DNA of 64,000 bases from Oscillospiraceae bacterium. Lineage in GTDB: Bacteria; Bacillota; Clostridia; Oscillospirales; WRJC01. This document shows positions 8,272 to 14,617 of this stretch, piece by piece; the first letter of the stretch is position 1, and each line of letters begins with the position of its first letter. The translations under genes were made by a program, and so were the position numbers. A model generated the notes under the pieces. The model was not told where the DNA came from. It did no database searches and worked only from the letters and a program-made list of their open reading frames with translations. The stretch covers positions 102,533 through 166,532 of the forward strand of contig WRHM01000006.1 of NCBI GenBank assembly GCA_009783265.1, given 5' to 3'.

Positions 8272-9333
8272 ATGTTTAACGATCTAATAGATTTTAACGA
8301 TTTAACTCTTTTGGAATGGGAAAATCTTTTTGAGCTTGGACTTGATATTTACGACAATCCGTCAAAATACAAAAATTACTGTAAAAATAAAATTTTAGCG
8401 GCGTTATTTTATGAACCCAGCACCAGAACGAATTTTTCTTTTCAGGCCGCTATGATAAGGCTCGGAGGAAACACGATAGGCTTTTCCGGAACATCGGCTA
8501 CTTCTGTATCAAAAGGCGAAAATTTAAAAGATACTATAAAAATTGTCTCGAATTACGCCGATATAATTGTCATACGCCACCCAAACGAAGGAGCGGCTTA
8601 CGCGGCGTCGCTTTATTCAAAACTCCCCGTAATAAACGCTGGAGACGGGGGGCATCTTCACCCAACCCAAACGATGACTGATTTATTTACTATTGGCAAA
8701 CTTAAAGATAAAAAAATGACCGGGCTTGACATAGGGATCTGCGGTGATTTGCTCTACGGGCGCACCGTTCATTCGCTTCTCAAGGCTTTTTCTTTATATT
8801 CAGATAATACTTTTTATTTTATATCTACCCCGGAATTAAGAGTCCCTGAATATTTTATATATGAACTAAGAAAAAACAATAAAATAATTATATATAAAAC
8901 AATAGAAGAATGCATAGACAAGCTTGATATAATATACATGACAAGAATCCAGCGCGAAAGATTTAAAACAGAAGAAGAATATAAAAAACAAACCGGTATA
9001 TATATTCTCGATAAAGAAAAATTAAAAAAATCTAAAAAAGATTTGATAATACTTCACCCCCTGCCAAAAAACAACGAAATCGGTTCAGACATCGAAGACG
9101 ATCCAAGAGCGCAGTATTTCGCGCAGGCCGGATTTGGGATGTATATAAGAATGGCGCTTTTAATCAAACTTCTGGAAAAACCCAAAACGCAGATAAATAT
9201 ACAGGAGATTAAAACAACCGGGAAAAAATGCGCAAATGAAAAATGCGTTACAAATACAGAAAAAAACCTGCCGGATATTATAAAAAAAATCGACGGAAAA
9301 TCATGCTGCGCCTATTGCGAAACAGAAATATAA
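8272..9333 (+). CDS. pyrB: Aspartate carbamoyltransferase with C-terminal PyrI-type zinc domain
   Basis: The enzyme joins carbamoyl phosphate and aspartate, the committed step of pyrimidine synthesis. Catalytic landmarks are EPSTRTNFSFQAA (phosphate loop, about residue 45), MRHP-like VIRHPNEGAA, the QHPTQT equivalent LHPTQTMTD, GDLLYGRTVHSLL and ILHPLPKNNEI. The usual STRTR reads STRTN here. A catalytic chain is about 305 residues; this protein has 353, and its last 35 carry CANEKC and CAYC, the four-cysteine zinc ribbon of the regulatory chain PyrI, but without PyrI's nucleotide-binding part. GAGAGG precedes the ATG. Confidence 0.92.
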   Translation: MFNDLIDFNDLTLLEWENLFELGLDIYDNPSKYKNYCKNKILAALFYEPSTRTNFSFQAAMIRLGGNTIGFSGTSATSVSKGENLKDTIKIVSNYADIIVIRHPNEGAAYAASLYSKLPVINAGDGGHLHPTQTMTDLFTIGKLKDKKMTGLDIGICGDLLYGRTVHSLLKAFSLYSDNTFYFISTPELRVPEYFIYELRKNNKIIIYKTIEECIDKLDIIYMTRIQRERFKTEEEYKKQTGIYILDKEKLKKSKKDLIILHPLPKNNEIGSDIEDDPRAQYFAQAGFGMYIRMALLIKLLEKPKTQINIQEIKTTGKKCANEKCVTNTEKNLPDIIKKIDGKSCCAYCETEI

Positions 9334-9403
9334 ATTTAATTTATAAATCCGACAAAATAATAAAAAATTTTTGTATTTATTACACAAATTTTATATTATG
9401 CTA

Positions 9404-9432
9404 TTGATATTTGTTTTTACTTTATGTATAAT
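9404..9432 (+). promoter_or_regulatory. Promoter of apt
   Basis: TTGATA (9404-9409), a 17-base spacer and TATAAT (9427-9432) lie about 45 bases before the apt start codon. No purine riboswitch was recognised in the leader. Confidence 0.7.
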
Positions 9433-9477
9433 ATAACTAATATAATAATAGATAAATTTTATAAAGGGAGTTAATTT

Positions 9478-9990
9478 ATGGATATAAAAAGCAAAATCCG
9501 GCATATAAAAAATTTCCCGAAACCCGGGATAGATTTTCTCGATATAACGCCGTTATTGCTTGATAAAGATACTTTTAAATATATAATAAATAAATTATCT
9601 GAAGTTTTAAAGGAAATTGATTTTGATATAATTGCCTGTTCTGAAGCGAGGGGGTTTATATTCGGCGCGCCCGTTGCGTACGCGTTAAATAAAGGATTTG
9701 TGCCTATCAGAAAAAAAGATAAGCTTCCGGGTGATAAAATAAGCGTGAAATATGATCTTGAGTACGGATTTGATATTCTGGAGATGCACTCGGACGCTAT
9801 AAAGCCGGGACAAAAAGTTGTTATTGTAGATGATATTCTCGCAACGGGGGGAACTATTGCGGCTAATGTGAAATTAATCGAAAAATTAGGCGGGGAAGTC
9901 GTTAAAATTTTATTTTTAATTGAACTGGGATTTTTGAACGGGCGGGAAAAATTGCAGGGTTATGATATTTGCTCGCTGATAAAAGAATAG
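9478..9990 (+). CDS. apt: Adenine phosphoribosyltransferase
   Basis: This 170-residue cytoplasmic enzyme makes AMP from adenine and PRPP. It shows the N-terminal IRHIKNFPKPGIDFLDITPL of Apt, the SEARGFIFGAPVAYAL segment that contacts the base, and the PRPP motif VVIVDDILATGGT near residue 120. Length is normal for the family. AAAGGGAG precedes the ATG. The neighbouring NCS2 permease gene suggests a purine salvage pair. Confidence 0.95.
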   Translation: MDIKSKIRHIKNFPKPGIDFLDITPLLLDKDTFKYIINKLSEVLKEIDFDIIACSEARGFIFGAPVAYALNKGFVPIRKKDKLPGDKISVKYDLEYGFDILEMHSDAIKPGQKVVIVDDILATGGTIAANVKLIEKLGGEVVKILFLIELGFLNGREKLQGYDICSLIKE

Positions 9991-10000
9991 ATTCGCCCGC

Positions 10001-10024
10001 TTGTCATTATGAGCGAAGCGAAAA
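10001..10024. repeat. Fragment of a GAGCGAAGCGAA-type dispersed repeat
   Basis: TTGTCATTATGAGCGAAGCG resembles the widespread TGTCATTGCGAGCGAAGCGA intergenic repeat of many bacterial genomes. Only one copy was seen in this window. Confidence 0.4.
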
Positions 10025-10095
10025 ATTTTTGTTTTGTATTTAAAATATTTTTAAAATATATTAAATAAAAAAATTATTTTAGGAGGGAAAAAATC

Positions 10096-11448
10096 TTGGA
10101 TAAGTTTTTTAAACTTAAAGAAAAAGGCACTAACGTCAAAACTGAAATCATCGCCGGAATAACGACATTTGCGACCATGGCGTATATACTGGCAGTCAAC
10201 GCGAATATCCTCGGAGCCGCAGGACTTGACGAGGGCGCGGTATTTGTAGCGACGGCTCTCGCGTCTGTTATCGGGACTGTGGCTATGGCGTTACTGGCAA
10301 ATCTGCCGTTTGCGATGGCTCCCGGAATGGGTCTGAACGCTTTCTTTGCTTTCAGCGTTGTCATAGGCATGGGATTCAGCCCGCAGTTTGCGCTTGCCGC
10401 AGTTTTAACCGAAGGATTAATTTTTATTATTTTAAGCGTGACAGGAATAAGAAAAGCTATATTTAACGCTATCCCATTGACTTTAAAATATGCGGTCGGC
10501 GCGGGCATAGGGCTTTTTATTATTTTTATCGGCTTACAGAATGCCGGTATAGTTATCGGAAGCCCGGCGACTTTAGTGGAAATGGGCAGCATAAAATCAG
10601 CCGCTCCAGCTCTTGCGCTTATAGGCGTAGTGATAACGCTTGTATTAATGCTCAGAAAAGTAAAAGGAGCGTTGCTTATAGGCATTTTCGCGACATGGCT
10701 TCTCGGCATAATCGCTCAGCTTGCGGGATGGTATGTCATAGATCCGGCTATAGGCGCTTATGACTTGATTCCGGCTAAAATAGTGGATTTGCCTCCGTCT
10801 TTGATGCCTACGCTCGGCAAATGCTTTGAAGGATTCAAAGAAATTTTTACTTCGGCTGACGGAATATTCTCGTTTTTAGCTGTTATGCTAACTTTTTTGT
10901 TCGTCGATATTTTTGACACGGTCGGAACTCTTGCCGGGGTTGCGAGCAAAGCGAAAATGCTTAACGAACAAGGTGAACTTGATAAATCCAGTCAGGCGCT
11001 TTTGGCTGACGCGATCGGCACTACTGTCGGAGCGGTTCTGGGTACTTCGACTACTACTACATATATCGAATCTGCGGCAGGCGTTCAGGAAGGCGGAAGG
11101 ACTGGGCTTACAGCTATTGTAACGGCGTTTTTCTTCTTAATAAGTTTGTTATTTGCTCCTATATTTTTAACTATTCCCGGATTTGCAACGGCAACGGCTT
11201 TAGTTGTTGTCGGAATACTGATGATAGAACCTATCGGCAAATTGAAGTTTGAAGACCTTGAAGATCTTATCCCTCTTGGTATCACGATTATCTCAATGCC
11301 GGTGTTCTATTCAATATCAACAGGACTTTCGCTCGGTTTTATTTCTTATGTAGTAGTAAAAATTGCCGTTGGAAAATTCAAAGAAATAAATTGGCTCATG
11401 TGGATATTGACCGCGATTTTCCTTGCTCAGTTAATTTTAAATAGCTGA
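10096..11448 (+). CDS. NCS2 family purine permease (AzgA/PbuG type)
   Basis: The start is TTG at 10096, nine bases after AGGAGGG; no ATG is better placed. The 450-residue protein has about twelve to fourteen helices and the AzgA-type signatures EIIAGITTFATMAYILAVN near the N-terminus, AMAPGMGLNAFFAF near residue 75, FLFVDIFDTVGTLAGVA near residue 270 and GTSTTTTYIESAAGVQEGG near residue 315. The subfamily imports adenine, guanine or hypoxanthine by proton symport. Adjacency to apt fits purine uptake and salvage. Confidence 0.92.
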   Translation: MDKFFKLKEKGTNVKTEIIAGITTFATMAYILAVNANILGAAGLDEGAVFVATALASVIGTVAMALLANLPFAMAPGMGLNAFFAFSVVIGMGFSPQFALAAVLTEGLIFIILSVTGIRKAIFNAIPLTLKYAVGAGIGLFIIFIGLQNAGIVIGSPATLVEMGSIKSAAPALALIGVVITLVLMLRKVKGALLIGIFATWLLGIIAQLAGWYVIDPAIGAYDLIPAKIVDLPPSLMPTLGKCFEGFKEIFTSADGIFSFLAVMLTFLFVDIFDTVGTLAGVASKAKMLNEQGELDKSSQALLADAIGTTVGAVLGTSTTTTYIESAAGVQEGGRTGLTAIVTAFFFLISLLFAPIFLTIPGFATATALVVVGILMIEPIGKLKFEDLEDLIPLGITIISMPVFYSISTGLSLGFISYVVVKIAVGKFKEINWLMWILTAIFLAQLILNS

Positions 11449-11471
11449 TTTATATAAAATAATTTTTGCAG

Positions 11472-11493
11472 GGGTAAACTTTAATGTTTACCC
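11472..11493 (+). terminator. Terminator after the purine permease
   Basis: GGGTAAAC and GTTTACCC form an 8-bp stem with a 6-base loop, followed by TTTAACTTTTTT. Part of the descending arm may also serve as the -35 region of the next gene. Confidence 0.8.
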
Positions 11494-11515
11494 TTTAACT
11501 TTTTTATGATATAAT
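11487..11515 (+). promoter_or_regulatory. Possible promoter of the sigma/anti-sigma gene
   Basis: TATAAT at 11510-11515 with TTTACC 17 bases upstream (11487-11492). The -10 box is good; the -35 is weak and overlaps the terminator stem. Confidence 0.45.
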
Positions 11516-11527
11516 GTCTCTTTAATA

Positions 11528-11545
11528 TTATGTAGGCCTACATAA
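11528..11545. promoter_or_regulatory. Perfect 18-bp palindrome, candidate operator
   Basis: TTATGTAGGCCTACATAA is a perfect palindrome starting 13 bases after the -10 box at 11510-11515, where a bound repressor would block initiation. It has no loop and so is a DNA-binding site rather than an RNA hairpin. No matching second copy was noticed in the window. Confidence 0.5.
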
Positions 11546-11614
11546 ATCAATAAAGCAATAAATCAAAAATAAAAGCGAGGGTGAACCGTAATTTTTGAAC
11601 AGGATAATTTTAAA

Positions 11615-12916
11615 TTGGAATATGAAAGAATTGTCTTGACATATAATAAAAAATTATTTTTATACATAATAAAAATGCTGTGCAACAATAAAGACCACGC
11701 CGAAGAAATAACTCAGGAGACTTTATTGACGGGATATAAATATTTCGGAAGCCTCAACGACAGGCAAAAAGTTTTTCCATGGTTAAAAACAATAGCGAAA
11801 AGAATTTATCTGCGCAGGTTTTACAGAAATAAAAATTATGATTCTGTTATTTCTCTTGATTCTCCCGTTTTTAGTAATTTTAACGAATTTGATTTAAGTA
11901 TCGCAGACACGATTATCGACGATAGCGCAGATATTGCCGGAGATTACGAACAAAGCGAATTATGCGGTTATATCCTGAGCGAAATTGAAAATCTCTCGCA
12001 AAAGCAAAGAAATTCTGTTATACTTCGTCATTTTTACGGCTATTCTGTAAAAGAAACTGCTGATTTGCTAAAAATGACAGATAACAGCGTTAAAGTTTCT
12101 TCGCATATCGGACTTGAAAAAGTAAAAGAACGGTTAAAAAATTATTTTATTAAAGGAGATTATATCATGAATTGCAAAGAAGTATACGCGTATTTGTTTC
12201 AATACGCAAAAAATAAGATTTCAGGACATGAAAAAGAAGAAGTCGAAAAGCATATAAATATATGCAAAGATTGCCGGGATATAACTCAGTCTCTGGCAGA
12301 ACTGACAAAATATATTTCCCCGGCTCAGGAAAAAGAACACAGGAATTATGTCGTGCATTTTCAGTTGCCTGAATTTTCGCTCGAATATGTCACTGTAAAC
12401 ATGGAAGTTGAAAATTATCAGGAAATAAACGCAAAAATCGAAGAATGGGAAGGAGAGATACCGTTTGACAGTATATATCTCAGGTATCCGGGATTTAATT
12501 TTGCTTTTACACAGGCAGATTTCACAAGGGAAATGTTAGCCGAATTCGGAGATAACGGGTTCAGGCTGCCTTTTGAAGAAATTGAACGCGACGATAATTT
12601 TGTAAAATACCGTTATACAAAAATGAACAAGATAAACAATCCCCATGAACTGGCGATTGTTTATAAATCAAACGAAAAAAAATTAAAGCCGTCGGTTGAA
12701 CATCCGGATTTAATATACGGATACGGCCAAAATTGGGCGAGAAGAGAATGCGGCGGGAAAATCGGGGTATATCTTGCAATCCCGTCAAACGCAAAAAATC
12801 TGAGAATCAAACAGGGCGATAGTGTTGCCGATTGCGGAGCGTATAAATTTATATGCGCTGACAGGCATGTGCTATATAACGAGCATGTAACTGTAAATTG
12901 TTCATATATTAAATAA
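11615..12916 (+). CDS. ECF-type sigma-70 factor in frame with an anti-sigma-like zinc-finger protein
   Basis: Residues 1-70 are sigma region 2 (KDHAEEITQETLLTGYKYF, then WLKTIAKRIYLRRFYR) and residues about 125-180 are region 4 (LSQKQRNSVILRHFYGYSV then KETADLLKMTDNSVKVSS). The frame continues without a stop into a second unit starting MNCKEVYAYLFQYA, which has the HxxxCxxC zinc motif HINICKDC of anti-sigma factors and a 190-residue tail I do not recognise; no membrane helix follows. A full ribosome binding site (AAAGGAG) and ATG sit at the joint (12167), so a separate 249-residue product is likely too. The sigma start is TTG at 11615; an ATT at 11591 after GAGGGTG is an alternative. Confidence 0.8.
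   Translation: MEYERIVLTYNKKLFLYIIKMLCNNKDHAEEITQETLLTGYKYFGSLNDRQKVFPWLKTIAKRIYLRRFYRNKNYDSVISLDSPVFSNFNEFDLSIADTIIDDSADIAGDYEQSELCGYILSEIENLSQKQRNSVILRHFYGYSVKETADLLKMTDNSVKVSSHIGLEKVKERLKNYFIKGDYIMNCKEVYAYLFQYAKNKISGHEKEEVEKHINICKDCRDITQSLAELTKYISPAQEKEHRNYVVHFQLPEFSLEYVTVNMEVENYQEINAKIEEWEGEIPFDSIYLRYPGFNFAFTQADFTREMLAEFGDNGFRLPFEEIERDDNFVKYRYTKMNKINNPHELAIVYKSNEKKLKPSVEHPDLIYGYGQNWARRECGGKIGVYLAIPSNAKNLRIKQGDSVADCGAYKFICADRHVLYNEHVTVNCSYIK
12152..12169 (+). promoter_or_regulatory. Internal ribosome binding site and ATG inside the sigma/anti-sigma gene
   Basis: AAAGGAG followed by 8 bases and ATG (12167) lies exactly where the anti-sigma-like part begins. The ATG is in the same frame as the sigma factor. 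This is what two adjacent genes look like after the stop codon between them is lost. Confidence 0.7.
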
Positions 12917-12948
12917 ATAATAATACGAGACAAGGATTTAGTGAATTT

Positions 12949-12979
12949 GTAGGGGCGGGTTATCCCGCCCTTGAACCCG
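12949..12979. repeat. TGTAGGGGCGGG palindromic repeat after the sigma gene
   Basis: GTAGGGGCGGG and CCCGCCC (12953-12959, 12964-12970) form a 7-bp GC hairpin with a 4-base loop. It belongs to the dispersed TGTAGGG group and may also terminate transcription. Confidence 0.65.
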
Positions 12980-13126
12980 TTTAATAATTATCTTAATTAT
13001 TAGATAAAATATTATATATTTTCTAAAAATTAATAAAGCGTTCGGGTTAAATATGACGTACTGTTGTCAGATTAAAAATGGTATAATTTATATATGTAAA
13101 AATTATATTTTGGGAGGTATATAGAA

Positions 13127-13492
13127 ATGTACAGATCGATGATGCAGGTTTACGTCAAAGAAAGCAATAAAGCGCTGGAATTTTATCAGAAAGCATTTGA
13201 CGCTAAACTATTGTGTAAGTATATCAGCGAAAAAGACGGAACGGTTGAACACTCCGAACTTGATATTTACGGACAGATTTTTGCGGTGAGCGAGCAAAAC
13301 GATAATGAAATAATTACGGGAAATACTATGCAGTTCTGTTTGCATTTTGGGGAAGGGAAAGAATCTGAGGTTCAAAAGGCGTTTGACGTTCTGAAAGAGG
13401 GAGCTAAAATTATTTGCAGTCATTGCGATTATAGTCCTTTAATGTGGGATTTGATAGATAAATATGGAGTGAGATGGTGTATTTTTGTATAG
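13127..13492 (+). CDS. VOC (glyoxalase/PhnB-like) family protein
   Basis: This 121-residue protein has the paired beta-alpha-beta-beta-beta modules of the vicinal oxygen chelate fold: SNKALEFYQKAFDAKLLCKY, then QFCLHFGEGKES and a C-terminal SPLMWDLIDKYGVRWCI strand that closes PhnB-type domains. Members bind a metal or act as small-molecule binding proteins; the substrate is unknown. GGGAGG precedes the ATG. It is the first of six same-strand genes with gaps of 17-32 bp. Confidence 0.8.
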   Translation: MYRSMMQVYVKESNKALEFYQKAFDAKLLCKYISEKDGTVEHSELDIYGQIFAVSEQNDNEIITGNTMQFCLHFGEGKESEVQKAFDVLKEGAKIICSHCDYSPLMWDLIDKYGVRWCIFV

Positions 13493-13517
13493 AGATAAAG
13501 AGAGGTGAATAAATTAT

Positions 13518-14120
13518 ATGAATCCGTATGAACTTATGATAAATACTAATAATTATCTTATTAAAGGCGGCGAATTGACAGAATCGCAGAAAAATAATAT
13601 CGTGAATCAATTTCTTAACGCGAGAAGCGACGAACGCACAAAACAAAATTTTCATAAATCTATGGGCGGAGCGATGTACCCTCAATATTTTATTCCTCCG
13701 TATAATAACGGCAAAAAATTCCAGACAGTTATACCGATGTCGCCCAAAACACATATTTTATCCGCGAACGCTTACGAGCTCGAAATACTTAGACTTCTCG
13801 CATTGTTCGCGCCAGATAATTCCGAAGTAAAAGATATGATAGAGAAAACTCTTGCGCGTCTTAAAAAGACATGCTTTGGTTATCAGAGCTGTCATATCGG
13901 CGAATGTTTTCATTCGGGATTGATCGTTTTAAGATTTCTTGCCGCAGTCAGACCGGACGATACTGCATGGATTAAAAAATTAATCGCGTTATATAAAAAT
14001 CATGCCGGCGATACGAAGAGACATTCGGGAGTTCAAAAATATTATATGTTATGTTTATCGGAATTGCCCGAAGAATTCGCCGACCCCGAAGAAAATAGGC
14101 AAATAAGATTTGCCGTGTAA
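13518..14120 (+). CDS. Conserved-looking hypothetical protein, helical
   Basis: A 200-residue soluble protein beginning MNPYELMINTNNYLIKGG. It contains a PQYFIPPYNNGKKFQ stretch and a helical core (YELEILRLLALFAPD, then CHIGECFHSGLIVLRFLA) with three cysteines and two histidines close together (CFGYQSCHIGECFH), which could bind a metal. No family is recognised. It starts 25 bases after the VOC gene with AGAGAGGTG as binding site, and runs into the GyrI-like gene 32 bases on, so it should be co-transcribed with them. Confidence 0.75.
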   Translation: MNPYELMINTNNYLIKGGELTESQKNNIVNQFLNARSDERTKQNFHKSMGGAMYPQYFIPPYNNGKKFQTVIPMSPKTHILSANAYELEILRLLALFAPDNSEVKDMIEKTLARLKKTCFGYQSCHIGECFHSGLIVLRFLAAVRPDDTAWIKKLIALYKNHAGDTKRHSGVQKYYMLCLSELPEEFADPEENRQIRFAV

Positions 14121-14152
14121 AAAAATTATATATAAATAAGGAGATATAAAAA

Positions 14153-14593
14153 ATGGAAAACGTTCGTGTTTATGAAATGCCGCCATGTAAAATGGTCGCG
14201 TCGCAAAGCGGTATGTTCGGCGACGGGAAACTTGAAGTGTTTTCAGAATGGTTCGGCTCTTTGCCGATAACGATGTTCCCGAAAGATTATTTATGGTATG
14301 ATAAAGATAAGGGAGGCTTTGCATGGTATTATATGTATGACGAGAGCATGACCGTGCCGAATGATTTTAATATAATAGATTTCCCCGGAGGATTATATTT
14401 GGTCGCGACAGATATAGACGGACAGGATAATACGGAAGCGATGAATGCAATTAAAAATTTTATCAAAGAAAAAGGCTGTTTTGAAATAGATAAATCCAGA
14501 AAAGAATTAGGAAATATAATAACCTCGCCGTCAGCGTATAAAGTTATGGGATATAATCAAATGGATTATTATGTACCGGTAAAAATAAAATAA
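14153..14593 (+). CDS. GyrI-like / effector-binding domain protein
   Basis: This 146-residue protein matches the stand-alone effector-binding fold found in GyrI and at the C-terminus of AraC and MerR regulators: VRVYEMPPCKMVASQSGMFG, the central FAWYYMYDESM and the FPGGLYLVATDI strand, ending in MDYYVPVKIK. No DNA-binding part is present. Relatives bind small hydrophobic compounds or hydrolyse some of them. It lies 24 bases before the UvrA-like gene, a pairing that suggests response to a DNA-damaging or toxic compound; that link is inference. Confidence 0.75.
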   Translation: MENVRVYEMPPCKMVASQSGMFGDGKLEVFSEWFGSLPITMFPKDYLWYDKDKGGFAWYYMYDESMTVPNDFNIIDFPGGLYLVATDIDGQDNTEAMNAIKNFIKEKGCFEIDKSRKELGNIITSPSAYKVMGYNQMDYYVPVKIK

Positions 14594-14617
14594 ATAAGGA
14601 GATAGATAAATTAATTT

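Noticed and set aside
10074..10709. 211-residue open frame on the minus strand
   Set aside because: It mirrors the purine permease, has low-complexity Ala/Ile/Pro content, and lacks a ribosome binding site. The plus-strand permease has clear family motifs.
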